Source: an uncultured Lachnospiraceae bacterium
GTDB taxonomy: Bacteria; Bacillota; Clostridia; Lachnospirales; Lachnospiraceae
Length of the DNA: 28,602 nt
Direction of reading: 5' to 3'
Assembly: GCA_934418125.1 (NCBI GenBank)
Contig: CAKRWT010000028.1
Location: forward strand, 1-28,602
Shown here: positions 7,485-15,690 of the stretch, piece after piece
Layout: the number at the start of each line of letters is the position of its first letter
How positions within the stretch are numbered: position 1 is the first letter of the stretch
Made by a program: the position numbers and the translations under genes
Notes under the pieces: model-generated
Databases searched by the model: none
What the model was told of the DNA's origin: nothing
What the model saw: only the letters and a program-made list of their open reading frames with translations

Positions 7485-8480
7485 ATGAAGCAGTTAGATG
7501 TAAATAAAGTATATTTAGTAACAGGGGGAGCCGGTTTTATAGGTTTTCATCTGTCTAAAAGCCTGTTGGAAAAAGGTGCGAAGGTCATTGGGTTTGACAA
7601 TATGAACGATTACTATGATGTCAGCCTGAAAGAAGACCGGCTGGCGATTCTGAAAGAGTACGATAATTACTTTTTTATCCAAGGCGATTTGGCAAACAGT
7701 GCGGAAGTTTTTCAGGTCGTTCAGGAACACACACCACAGATTGTTGTGAATCTGGGAGCCCAGGCAGGAGTCCGTTACAGTATTGACAATCCGGAAGCCT
7801 ATATGCAGTCGAACATGATGGGGTTTTTCCATATTTTACAGGCGTGCCGTTATTTTCCGGTGGAGCATCTGGTATATGCTTCCTCCAGTTCTGTATATGG
7901 GGGAAATGATAAAGTTCCGTTTTCTACAGAGGATAAGGTAGATGAACCGGTCAGCCTTTATGCGGCAACGAAAAAGTCGAACGAGCTGATGGCACATGCT
8001 TACAGCAAACTATATGCGATTCCGGTAACCGGATTACGCTTTTTTACAGTATATGGGCCTTTTGGCAGACCGGATATGGCATATTTTAAGTTTACGAAGA
8101 AGATTATGGCAGATGAGCCGATTCAGATATACAACAATGGCGATATGTACCGCGACTTTACTTATATTGATGATATTGTAAAAGGTGTGGAGAATATTCT
8201 TTGCAATCCGCCACAGGAGAACCGGAAGGGTGCGCGCTATAAGGTATACAACATCGGCAATAATAAGCCGGAAAAACTAATGGATTATATTGAAACCCTG
8301 GAAAAATGTCTGGGTAAGACGGCGAAGAAGGAATATCTGCCGATGCAGCCGGGCGATGTATACCAGACCTATGCGGATGTGTCGGATTTGATGCGGGATT
8401 ATGATTTTAAGCCGGATACCACCATTGAAGAGGGGTTAAGCCGGTTTGTAGCATGGTATCGTGAGTATTACAAAATATAA
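7485..8480 (+). CDS. UDP-glucuronate 4-epimerase-like NAD-dependent epimerase
   Basis: A 331-residue short-chain dehydrogenase-type sugar epimerase. GGAGFIG (14-20) binds NAD. NMNDYYDVSLKEDRL (39-53) is typical of UDP-glucuronate 4-epimerases rather than GalE. The catalytic triad is S (within ASSSS, 132-136), Y159 and K163 (YAATKKSNELMAHAYS), and LRFFTVYGPFGRPDMA follows as in this subgroup. The product would be UDP-galacturonate. I chose ATG at 7485 with GGAGG 5 nt upstream; a GTG at 7473 is also in frame but would lie on the ribosome-binding site. It follows the UDP-glucose dehydrogenase by 14 nt, an obvious metabolic pair. Confidence 0.93.
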   Translation: MKQLDVNKVYLVTGGAGFIGFHLSKSLLEKGAKVIGFDNMNDYYDVSLKEDRLAILKEYDNYFFIQGDLANSAEVFQVVQEHTPQIVVNLGAQAGVRYSIDNPEAYMQSNMMGFFHILQACRYFPVEHLVYASSSSVYGGNDKVPFSTEDKVDEPVSLYAATKKSNELMAHAYSKLYAIPVTGLRFFTVYGPFGRPDMAYFKFTKKIMADEPIQIYNNGDMYRDFTYIDDIVKGVENILCNPPQENRKGARYKVYNIGNNKPEKLMDYIETLEKCLGKTAKKEYLPMQPGDVYQTYADVSDLMRDYDFKPDTTIEEGLSRFVAWYREYYKI

Positions 8481-8525
8481 ATCAGGGCAAGAAAACGGAA
8501 GAAGGATAAAAGAGGATTTAGCTGT

Positions 8526-9545
8526 ATGGAAGCAAATGTAGAAGTAACAACAAGCGTGGCAGAAAATGAAAAACGGGGGATTCCGGTTCTGTATCTGGTA
8601 GCCCCTTGCTATAACGAAGAAGAAGTGGTTGAGAAATCGGCACAGATTATGAAAGAAAAGCTGCTGCGGCTGGAGCAGGAAGGTAAGATTCAAAAGGGAA
8701 GTAAGGTCATGTTTGTCAATGACGGAAGTAAAGATACTACCTTAAAGTTATTGCATCAGATTGCAGCCAGTGACACGATTTTCTCGGTGGTAAGCCTTTC
8801 CGGTAATTACGGACATCAGAGTGCGATTCTGGCAGGTATGATGATGGCTAGAAAGTACGCGGATGCGGTTGTTACGATTGATGTGGATTTACAGCAGGAC
8901 ATAGAGGCCTTGGATAAGTTTCTGGAATGTTATCAGAAGGGGTGCGAGGTTGTCTATGGAGTACGGAACGACAGACATTCTGATGGGGCATTTAAAAAGG
9001 GAACCGCAACCTTGTATTATAAATTCATGCACCTGTTAGGCAGCAAGGTAATTACCAACCATGCAGATTACCGCCTGATGTCTAAGAAGGCGTTGGATGC
9101 ATTATCCGAGTATCAGGAAACCAATTTATTTTTAAGAGGGTTGATTCCTACCATGGGATTCCCATCCGATGTTGTCTATTTTGATGTGAAGGCAAGAGAG
9201 GCTGGTCATTCCAAATATACTCTGAATAAGATGGTAACGCTTGCGGTGGATGGCATTACCTCTATGAGCATTGTACCGATTCGTCTGATTAGCGGGTTGG
9301 GTTTTATTGTATTCCTCTTCAGCCTGATTATGATAATTATCAGTCTGGTTGACTGGGCACTTGGCAATAATGTGCCAGGTTATACCACCAGTATCCTGAT
9401 TTCCCTTTTTATTGGGGGAATTACGCTGCTGTCCCTTGGTATTATAGGGGAGTACGTGGGAAAAATGTATATGGAAACCAAACACAGACCACGTTATATT
9501 ATCGATACCTTTGTATGGCGGCAGGATGAGAGCGAGGATAAATAG
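8526..9545 (+). CDS. GtrB/DPM1-like polyprenyl-phosphate glycosyltransferase
   Basis: A 339-residue GT2 enzyme with two C-terminal membrane segments. The cytoplasmic catalytic domain has YLVAPCYNEEEVV (23-35), NDGSKDT (65-71), NYGHQSAILAGM (94-105) and the metal-binding DVDLQQD (119-125). Hydrophobic helices at about 255-283 and 290-313 end in the family signature GEYVGKMYMETKHRPRYI. Relatives move a sugar from a nucleotide donor to undecaprenyl phosphate on the inner face of the membrane. The Und-P-sugar is then flipped and used outside by GT-C enzymes. The GtrA-like and GT-C-like genes further along the window fit such a system. The following gene is a YdjC-like deacetylase, so the sugar carried could be an N-acetylhexosamine; that is only inference. 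Confidence 0.92.
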   Translation: MEANVEVTTSVAENEKRGIPVLYLVAPCYNEEEVVEKSAQIMKEKLLRLEQEGKIQKGSKVMFVNDGSKDTTLKLLHQIAASDTIFSVVSLSGNYGHQSAILAGMMMARKYADAVVTIDVDLQQDIEALDKFLECYQKGCEVVYGVRNDRHSDGAFKKGTATLYYKFMHLLGSKVITNHADYRLMSKKALDALSEYQETNLFLRGLIPTMGFPSDVVYFDVKAREAGHSKYTLNKMVTLAVDGITSMSIVPIRLISGLGFIVFLFSLIMIIISLVDWALGNNVPGYTTSILISLFIGGITLLSLGIIGEYVGKMYMETKHRPRYIIDTFVWRQDESEDK

Positions 9546-9557
9546 AAAGGCAGACAG

Positions 9558-10502
9558 ATGAAAAACATAGATATCCATGCAGATGACTATGCTTTGACGG
9601 TAAATACCTCCAAAGACATGTTGGAATGTATGAAAGCGGGAAAATTAAACAGTATCAGTATCGTACCGAATACTTCGGTATTTGAAGAGTGTATGGGATT
9701 ACTCTATCAGGAGATTCCCACATTGCCCTTTTTGCCGCTGATGTCGGTTCATCTGGATTTTGTAGAAGGGTACTGCCTTGCCGGCAAAGAGAAAGCACCG
9801 CTTCTAGTCAGGAAAAACAGCGATTTAATGGGCTTATCCTGGGGCGGGGTATTCCAGTACTCCTATATTCCCTGGAAACGGAACCAGGCAAAGACACAGC
9901 TGAAAGCAGAGATAAAGGAACAGATTGCGAAGGTGCAGCAGGCAGCAGCCAGATGCATTGCCATCGCGAAGGAGAATCAGGTACCCTGTGAACAGAAAGG
10001 TCTGCGAATTGACAGTCATCAGCATGCGCACATGATTCCGGTAGTATGGGATGCACTGCTGGAGGTGCTGAAAGAGGAGAACTATCCGGTAGAATATATC
10101 CGCAATTCCAAGGAAGTATTATGGGCATTTGTGTCGGAGGTATCTCTTTGGAAGAGTTATCGTCCTGTTAATTTTGTAAAAAACCGGCTGTTGTCCCTCT
10201 ATTCCCATAAGGTTGACCGCTATTACCAGGAACACCGGATGGAGCAGATGTATCTGTGGGGGCTTGTTATGAGCGGTAACATGGATGAGGACAGAATCCG
10301 GCAATTATATGGTAAGGTATCTGGAAAAGCTCAAAAGGACAACAGAAGGCTGGAAATCTTATTCCATCCGGGGCTGACTTTACCAGCAGAGGTTAACGAA
10401 GAGATAGGAAAAGAGGCAGCAGAAGAATTCTACCTGTCCAAGGGACGTAAGACAGAATACCAGGCAGTGATGAATCTGACCTTTCCCCTGGAAGAAAAAT
10501 AG
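9558..10502 (+). CDS. YdjC/ChbG-like carbohydrate deacetylase
   Basis: A 314-residue protein of the YdjC/ChbG family, metal-dependent deacetylases of N-acetylated sugars. Visible family motifs are HADDYAL (7-13), SVHLDF (63-68), the histidine-rich RIDSHQHAHMIP (150-161) and LFHPG near the C-terminus. D10, H65 and a histidine of HQHAH are the likely metal ligands. It starts 12 nt after the GtrB-like gene, and family members next to GtrB-like enzymes in surface-glycan loci are a recurring arrangement. A role in deacetylating an amino sugar on a lipid carrier is plausible but not shown. It is the last gene of the operon; its stop codon abuts a strong bidirectional terminator. Confidence 0.87.
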   Translation: MKNIDIHADDYALTVNTSKDMLECMKAGKLNSISIVPNTSVFEECMGLLYQEIPTLPFLPLMSVHLDFVEGYCLAGKEKAPLLVRKNSDLMGLSWGGVFQYSYIPWKRNQAKTQLKAEIKEQIAKVQQAAARCIAIAKENQVPCEQKGLRIDSHQHAHMIPVVWDALLEVLKEENYPVEYIRNSKEVLWAFVSEVSLWKSYRPVNFVKNRLLSLYSHKVDRYYQEHRMEQMYLWGLVMSGNMDEDRIRQLYGKVSGKAQKDNRRLEILFHPGLTLPAEVNEEIGKEAAEEFYLSKGRKTEYQAVMNLTFPLEEK

Positions 10503-10542
10503 AAGAACTTCGGACTATTGTATAATAGCCCGAAGTTCTTCT
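10501..10542. terminator. Bidirectional terminator between convergent operons
   Basis: A very long hairpin: 13 perfect base pairs (10501-10513 with 10530-10542), one A/C mismatch, then five more pairs (CTATT 10515-10519 with AATAG 10524-10528) and a GTAT loop. The minus side runs into TATTTTTC, a good T-tract; the plus side into TATTTCC. It overlaps the stop region of the deacetylase gene and the last codons of the SGNH gene. Confidence 0.88.
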
Positions 10543-11489
10543 ATTTCCTGTTCCAGAATCTGCATAAAATAGGCAGCACCTTCTTCGTTCAGATGGTCGG
10601 AATCCGAGAAGTATTCCAGATTACCACGAAAACGGTCATCATAGGAATAATCGTAATAGGCAGTGCCGGTCTGGGTGGCAATCTCGTTCACGACAGAGGA
10701 AAACTCATCCAGAAAGTCTTCTGATACCAAATCCCTGTAATATTTGGAGAAAGGTGTGGTAATCAGCACTGGGGTAATATCCCGCTCTTTACAGTAGTCA
10801 ATAATATCATAGAGTTCAGAAACCCGCTCCGGCAGGAAATAGGACTCTTTGTTGTTAAAGTGCCTTTCATAACGGCTTTGGGCACGATTGGCAAATTCCT
10901 GTGCATCTATGTTGTCATCTGCGGCAAGGGCTATGATGGACAGCTTCCAATCCGGCAGTAATTCCAGCAAGTCTTCTCCGGCAGATAAAATGGGAAGCCT
11001 GGTTGTCACAATATCTGTAAATAAGTCGTAATCAGGCATATTGGCAGGAGAAAGACAGTGGTAGTATTTTACACTCAAAGCCTGCGCCTCTGTCTCATTT
11101 ACCACCTCATTGTTAAAGGAAAAATAGGATACCGGGATAAACAGGACGGCACCGGCATCCATATAGTCGCCATATTCCTGCAAGATGGCATAATCATAAT
11201 TAAAAGTCTGACTGGTATTGCCGTAGTTAAAGCAGGAATAACCTCTTGCGGTCAAATCGTCATACACAAAATCATAAGCACCATGGGAGCTCCCAATGTT
11301 GGCAATCTGCACATGAGTAACCTGATTTCCCAGAGTGGTAAATTTCAACAGGTCTGTATATTTTGCATCATCGATTTTCTGATAGGGCTTATTCAGGAGA
11401 AAAATAAGGAAAATGGCTACGGCAGGAATGCATAGACATTTTATCAGAAATTTTGCCATATCTTTTTTGGTATTTGTATTTACACGCAT
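10515..11489 (-). CDS. DltD/AlgJ-like SGNH-type membrane-anchored protein
   Basis: A 324-residue protein with one N-terminal membrane anchor (about 13-33) and an exported SGNH/GDSL-like domain. Block I is NIGSSHGAYDF (64-74), with S68 the likely nucleophile. Block V is D296-S-D-H299 followed by LNEEGA. This layout is that of DltD and of the alginate AlgJ/AlgX and PatB-type partners, which take acyl groups passed on by an MBOAT protein and place them on a polymer. The MBOAT gene lies 59 nt upstream in the same transcript, which strongly supports the pairing. The start at 11489 has GGAG 9 nt upstream. Which acyl group and which polymer are unknown; hydrolase activity is the alternative. Confidence 0.85.
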   Translation of the reverse strand: MRVNTNTKKDMAKFLIKCLCIPAVAIFLIFLLNKPYQKIDDAKYTDLLKFTTLGNQVTHVQIANIGSSHGAYDFVYDDLTARGYSCFNYGNTSQTFNYDYAILQEYGDYMDAGAVLFIPVSYFSFNNEVVNETEAQALSVKYYHCLSPANMPDYDLFTDIVTTRLPILSAGEDLLELLPDWKLSIIALAADDNIDAQEFANRAQSRYERHFNNKESYFLPERVSELYDIIDYCKERDITPVLITTPFSKYYRDLVSEDFLDEFSSVVNEIATQTGTAYYDYSYDDRFRGNLEYFSDSDHLNEEGAAYFMQILEQEIEELRAIIQ

Positions 11490-11548
11490 TGAACTGACTC
11501 CTTTTTCTTACGATTCCCATTGGCTTTTGGTAACAGGAATTGCCTTTT

Positions 11549-12994
11549 TTAGAATTGGAAATAAATAAATTCGGTGGCAATTCCCTTGTTGGAAAACAGC
11601 ATAATGATGACCAGTAACAGTACATAAAGGGCAAAACGCAGGACACCATTTAATTTGGACACCATGAGAATTACATCGCCCTTTAAGGAAAGATAATCAT
11701 AGATACCAAGTAATACTACGGACAGTGCCATGCCGAACATAGAAGCATACGGCATATCCAGGCAGATAACGGCTGTTTTCAGATAGTTCAGCGGTCTGGA
11801 AGCATCCCAGAAAAGCCGGGAGATAATCCAGAAAGCATCCTGGATACTGTTGGCACGGAAGAATATCCAGCTAAAACACAAAAGAATAAAGGTAACCGGT
11901 AACTGCCACCAATGCTTTTTATAAGTGACGGTTACACCCTTTTTCTTCTTAGGGTAAAGGAAAGTTTCGATAATCTGCAGTAAGCCATGGAAACCACCCC
12001 ATAAAAGATACGTCAGGGTGCTGCCATGCCAGAAACCGCTGACTAAAAAGGTAATCATCAGGTTAAGGCAATGCCGGAACCGGCCTACCCGGTTTCCCCC
12101 TAAAGGAATATAGACATAGTCACGGAACCAGGTGGACAGTGAAATATGCCACCGACTCCAGAATTCCCGGATGGAAAAGGAAAAATAGGGACTCTTGAAA
12201 TTTGTCATCAAATCGATACCGAATAATTTTGCACAGCCAATCGCAATGTCTGAATAACCGGAAAAGTCACAGTAAATTTCAATGGCAAACATTATGGTTA
12301 CAATAATAAATACAAGCCCCACATAACTGGAAGCGTTGTTGTAGACCTTGTCTACCACGGTGGCAAAGACATCCGCGATAACAAGCTTTTTGAAATAGCC
12401 CCACGCCATCTGCTTCAGACCATAGGCTGCCTGGTCATAGGAGAAAGGACGCTCCTTCTTATACTGAGGAAGGAGACTGTCGGCACGCCCAATAGGACCG
12501 GCAAGCAGCTGCGGGAAAAAAGAAACAAACAGAGCGTAGTACCCAAAATGTTTCTCGGCGGGGATTTTCCCCTTATAAACATCAATCAGGTATCCCATAG
12601 ACTGGAAAAAGTAAAAGGAAACACCGGCGGGCAGCAGAATACTTATGGTAATCGGCTGCAGGGAAAGCCGCCCGTCTGCAATCAGGGTATTTAACTGGCT
12701 GATCATTGGATTGGCGGTTTTATAAAACAGAATAATCAGTACCAAAGGAACAATGCCGCCGGCCAGGCGGGCTTTTTTCTGCCCGGGGGTAGAAGCCTTT
12801 TCCATCTGTAATGCCAGACCATAGGTAAGGCAGGTGGTAAGAAAGAGCAGAATACCATATCCAATATGAAGATTCATATAGAAAACGTAGCTGGCACCCA
12901 GCAGGAAAACCCAGCGGTATTTGTGTGGCACCAGATAATATAACAGAAATACGATTGGCAGAAAAATCGCAAAGGTAACAGAATTAAATAGCAT
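11549..12994 (-). CDS. MBOAT-family O-acyltransferase (AlgI/DltB-like), copy 1
   Basis: A 481-residue polytopic membrane protein of the MBOAT family, which passes acyl groups across the membrane for O-acylation of surface polymers. It begins with MLFNSVTFAIFLPIV, a standard AlgI/DltB start, and has about 10-11 hydrophobic segments. Family motifs are FFPQLLAGPIGR (159-170), YCDFSGYSDIAIG (241-253), EFWSRWHISLSTWFRDYVY (277-295) and SGFWHG with the invariant H323. It ends FIYFQF as usual. The start at 12994 has AAGGAG 9 nt upstream; the frame is open to 13045 without support. It is co-transcribed with the DltD-like gene. The acyl donor could be acetyl-CoA-derived or the carrier protein encoded at 22706. 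Confidence 0.93.
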   Translation of the reverse strand: MLFNSVTFAIFLPIVFLLYYLVPHKYRWVFLLGASYVFYMNLHIGYGILLFLTTCLTYGLALQMEKASTPGQKKARLAGGIVPLVLIILFYKTANPMISQLNTLIADGRLSLQPITISILLPAGVSFYFFQSMGYLIDVYKGKIPAEKHFGYYALFVSFFPQLLAGPIGRADSLLPQYKKERPFSYDQAAYGLKQMAWGYFKKLVIADVFATVVDKVYNNASSYVGLVFIIVTIMFAIEIYCDFSGYSDIAIGCAKLFGIDLMTNFKSPYFSFSIREFWSRWHISLSTWFRDYVYIPLGGNRVGRFRHCLNLMITFLVSGFWHGSTLTYLLWGGFHGLLQIIETFLYPKKKKGVTVTYKKHWWQLPVTFILLCFSWIFFRANSIQDAFWIISRLFWDASRPLNYLKTAVICLDMPYASMFGMALSVVLLGIYDYLSLKGDVILMVSKLNGVLRFALYVLLLVIIMLFSNKGIATEFIYFQF

Positions 12995-13033
12995 CGTGTA
13001 ATCTCCTTTTAAGAAAGGTTCGTTGTGCATACA

Positions 13034-13061
13034 AGTGTAACACAAATTGTTGATTTTACAA
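13034..13061 (-). promoter_or_regulatory. Candidate promoter of the minus-strand MBOAT/SGNH operon
   Basis: Reading the minus strand: TTGTAA (13056-13061), a 16-nt spacer and TACACT (13034-13039). Transcription would start about 30 nt before the MBOAT start codon. Its -35 box lies inside the spacer of the opposing promoter. Confidence 0.5.
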
Positions 13062-13078
13062 GGTATTCTGTTTATAAT
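13050..13078 (+). promoter_or_regulatory. Promoter of the plus-strand MBOAT/GT2 operon
   Basis: TTGATT (13050-13055), a 17-nt spacer and a perfect TATAAT (13073-13078), the best sigma-A promoter in the window. It overlaps the opposing promoter, so the two divergent MBOAT operons may compete for RNA polymerase. Confidence 0.75.
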
Positions 13079-13120
13079 TTGAGTTATGTATGAAAAATAG
13101 AAATGGATAGATTTTATATT

Positions 13121-14656
13121 ATGAGTATTACGTCTTTTAACTTTTTATGCTTTTTTGCGGCGATGCTGGTTCTGTATTATGTGATTCCAAAGAAGCTGCA
13201 ATGGGGATTTCTGCTGCTTTGCAGTGTACTTTATTATCTGTTTACCGGAAATGGCTGGCTGATTCTGTATCCGCTGATGTCAGTGACTGCCTGCTATGTG
13301 GGAACGAGGCTGTTAGCCAGGACAGAGGAGACGGAAGAAAAGAAACGGAAGTGGATATTATTCCTGACTATTGCGGTAAATCTGGGCGTTCTGGTTGTTT
13401 TAAAATATGTGAACTTCGGTATTTATACGATTGATGGAATTGCCAGTCTGTTCGGAAGTTCCAGAACACTGATACAAAGTGTGGATTTTCTGGTTCCATT
13501 GGGAGTATCGTTCTATACCTTTTCCCTTCTGGGCTATGTGATAGATGTGTATTATGGTATCGCAACGCCTCAGAGGAATTATGGAAAGCTTGCGTTGTAC
13601 GGTATGTATTTTCCAGTAATTATTTCCGGTCCCATCCTGAAATACAGAGAACATGGGGAACAGTTCTTTGAAGAGCATCCTTTTGATTATCATAAAGTAA
13701 CCAGAGGCTTGCAGCGGATGCTGTGGGGATTTTTTAAGAAGCTGGTTATTTCAGAACGTTTGGGCATGCTGGTAGATACAGTATATGGAGCTTACACAGA
13801 CTATGCAGGTGCCTATATCTGGATTGCCACAATCTGTTATGCTTTTCAGTTATATACAGATTTTTCCGGCTGTATGGATATTGTGCTGGGTATGTCGGAA
13901 AGTTTTGGAATGGAACTGCCGGAGAACTTTGAAACGCCCTTTTTTGCCAAAAGTATCTCGGAATACTGGCGGAGATGGCATATTACACTGGGTGTCTGGA
14001 TGAAAGAGTACGTGTTCTACCCAGTGCTCCGGTCACGCTTTTTTACCAACCTGAATAAGAAATGGAAGCAGAAGTTTGGGAAGAAGAAAGGAAAACAGTA
14101 TACCACCTTTGCAGCAATGTTTATTCTGTGGTTTACCGTAGGTGTGTGGCATGGTGGAGACTGGAAGTTTGTTATCGGTTCCGGTCTGATGCACTGGTGT
14201 TACATTGTGCTGGAGGAGCTGTTGGAAGCACCCTGTGCCCATGCGATGGAAAGGCTGCACATTAATGCGAAAGGAAAGGGAATTGCAGCAATCAGAGTGC
14301 TGAGAACCTTTTTCCTGGTTTGTATCGGAGATTTGTTTTTCCGGGCAGCATCGGTGGGGGATGCTTTCCAGATGCTGCGGTTAGCTGTTTCTGCCTGGAA
14401 TCCGCAGATTATATGGAATGGCAGCCTGTTTACACTGGGATTGGAGCCGGTAGAGTTTGCCATTGTTGTAGTATCCCTGTTGCTATTGTATGCAGTATCC
14501 TGGATGCAGCAGAAGGGCTCTGTAAGAGAGAGAATTGCCACAAAGGCGTTGCCGGTCAGATGGCTTATCTGGTATGCGTTATTATTCTATGTTATTCTGC
14601 TGGGATGCTACGGCCCCGGATACAGTGCCTCAGAATTTATTTATCAAGGTTTTTGA
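13121..14656 (+). CDS. MBOAT-family O-acyltransferase (AlgI/DltB-like), copy 2
   Basis: A second MBOAT protein, 511 residues, clearly diverged from the first. Motifs: PVIISGPILKYREHGEQF (165-182), LYTDFSGCMDIVLGM (244-258), EYWRRWHITLGVWMKEYVF (281-299) and VGVWHGGDW with the catalytic H344; it ends FIYQGF. It has about 10-12 membrane segments and a lysine-rich loop (313-326). Start choice is uncertain: ATG at 13103 has no Shine-Dalgarno, and 13121 gives the family-typical MSITSFNFLCFF with a weak site. No SGNH gene follows it; the next gene is a GT2. The exported SGNH proteins at 10515 and 17789 are candidate partners. It probably acylates a different glycan position, or uses a different acyl donor, from copy 1. 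Confidence 0.9.
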   Translation: MSITSFNFLCFFAAMLVLYYVIPKKLQWGFLLLCSVLYYLFTGNGWLILYPLMSVTACYVGTRLLARTEETEEKKRKWILFLTIAVNLGVLVVLKYVNFGIYTIDGIASLFGSSRTLIQSVDFLVPLGVSFYTFSLLGYVIDVYYGIATPQRNYGKLALYGMYFPVIISGPILKYREHGEQFFEEHPFDYHKVTRGLQRMLWGFFKKLVISERLGMLVDTVYGAYTDYAGAYIWIATICYAFQLYTDFSGCMDIVLGMSESFGMELPENFETPFFAKSISEYWRRWHITLGVWMKEYVFYPVLRSRFFTNLNKKWKQKFGKKKGKQYTTFAAMFILWFTVGVWHGGDWKFVIGSGLMHWCYIVLEELLEAPCAHAMERLHINAKGKGIAAIRVLRTFFLVCIGDLFFRAASVGDAFQMLRLAVSAWNPQIIWNGSLFTLGLEPVEFAIVVVSLLLLYAVSWMQQKGSVRERIATKALPVRWLIWYALLFYVILLGCYGPGYSASEFIYQGF

Positions 14657-14685
14657 GAAACAAGATAGTAAAGTGGCAGCATTTA

Positions 14686-14694
14686 TGTTATGAT
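14686..14694 (+). promoter_or_regulatory. Possible extended -10 before the second polyprenyl-phosphate GT
   Basis: TG (14686-14687), one base, then TATGAT (14689-14694), about 47 nt before the gene start. There is no convincing -35. It may be a weak internal promoter in the 84-nt gap after the MBOAT gene. Confidence 0.25.
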
Positions 14695-14740
14695 GGAAAC
14701 GTTAGAAAGAAACTGTTGAAAAGGATATTGGAGAAGTGTT

Positions 14741-15673
14741 ATGGACAAGATTGCAGTATTGATTCCCTGCTATAATGAAGAGAAAACCATTGAAAAGGTA
14801 GTAAAGGATGCCAAGGCAGCACTGCCGGAAGCTGTTATTTATGTATATGATAACAATTCCAAGGACAAAACGGTGGAAATTGCCAGGGCAGCCGGAGCTG
14901 TGATTCGCTATGAGCACATGCAGGGAAAAGGAAATGTAATCCGCAGAATGTTCCGTGAGATTGAGGCGGAATGTTATATTATGGTAGACGGAGATGATAC
15001 CTATCCGATGGAATATGCCAGGGAAATGGCTGACCAGGTACTGGAGAACAATGCGGATATGGTAGTAGGTGACAGGCTTTCTTCCACTTATTTCACGGAG
15101 AATAAACGCCCTTTCCACAATTTTGGCAATACCATTGTCCGCAGCAGTATCAATAGGCTGTTCCGGTGTGAAATCAAGGATATTATGACAGGCTACCGGG
15201 CGTTCAGCTACGGCTTTGTCAAGACATTTCCAGTATTGTCCACCGGTTTTGAGATTGAGACAGAGATGACCATTCATGCCGTTTATAATAATATGCAGAT
15301 TGAGAATGTTATCGTAGAGTACAGGGACCGGCCAGAGGGAAGTGAATCCAAACTGAATACTTTTTCAGATGGATTTAAGGTATTGCATACGATTATGAAA
15401 CTGTACCGGGATTATAAACCGATGGGATTTTTCAGTATCTGTGCTTCCGTACTGGCAATTATCGCAGTGCTTTTGTTTGTTCCGATTCTGGTGGCTTATG
15501 TGGAAACAGGATTGGTAATGCGTTTCCCAACCCTGTTTGTGTGTGGTTTTATTGGACTGGCAGCCATCCAGTCATTATTTACCGGTTTGATTTTATCCAA
15601 CATAGCCTTAAAGAACCGGAGAGATTTTGAGTATCGTCTCGCACTGGTTACCAGACGAAAATATGATAAATAA
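14741..15673 (+). CDS. GT2 polyprenyl-phosphate glycosyltransferase-like protein
   Basis: A 310-residue DPM1-type GT2 enzyme: LIPCYNEEKTIEKVV (7-21), YDNNSKDKT (36-44), GKGNVIRRMF (62-71) and the metal site DGDDTYP (83-89), then DIMTGYRAFSYGFVK. Two hydrophobic segments near the C-terminus (about 226-247 and 257-285) are connected to a basic tail. It differs from the GtrB-like protein at 8526 and lacks the GEYVG-type ending. Relatives load a sugar on undecaprenyl phosphate, so a second lipid-linked sugar is likely made here. The gene converges on a minus-strand gene that ends 17 nt beyond it. Confidence 0.9.
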   Translation: MDKIAVLIPCYNEEKTIEKVVKDAKAALPEAVIYVYDNNSKDKTVEIARAAGAVIRYEHMQGKGNVIRRMFREIEAECYIMVDGDDTYPMEYAREMADQVLENNADMVVGDRLSSTYFTENKRPFHNFGNTIVRSSINRLFRCEIKDIMTGYRAFSYGFVKTFPVLSTGFEIETEMTIHAVYNNMQIENVIVEYRDRPEGSESKLNTFSDGFKVLHTIMKLYRDYKPMGFFSICASVLAIIAVLLFVPILVAYVETGLVMRFPTLFVCGFIGLAAIQSLFTGLILSNIALKNRRDFEYRLALVTRRKYDK

Positions 15674-15690
15674 ATAAGAAAAAAGTAAAA

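Noticed and set aside
13022..13052. GTTGT and ACAA-type bases near the MBOAT promoters as further XRE operators
   Set aside because: The 15/25/30 spacing is absent and there is no intact GTTGT-N15-ACAAC; such 5-mers are expected by chance.
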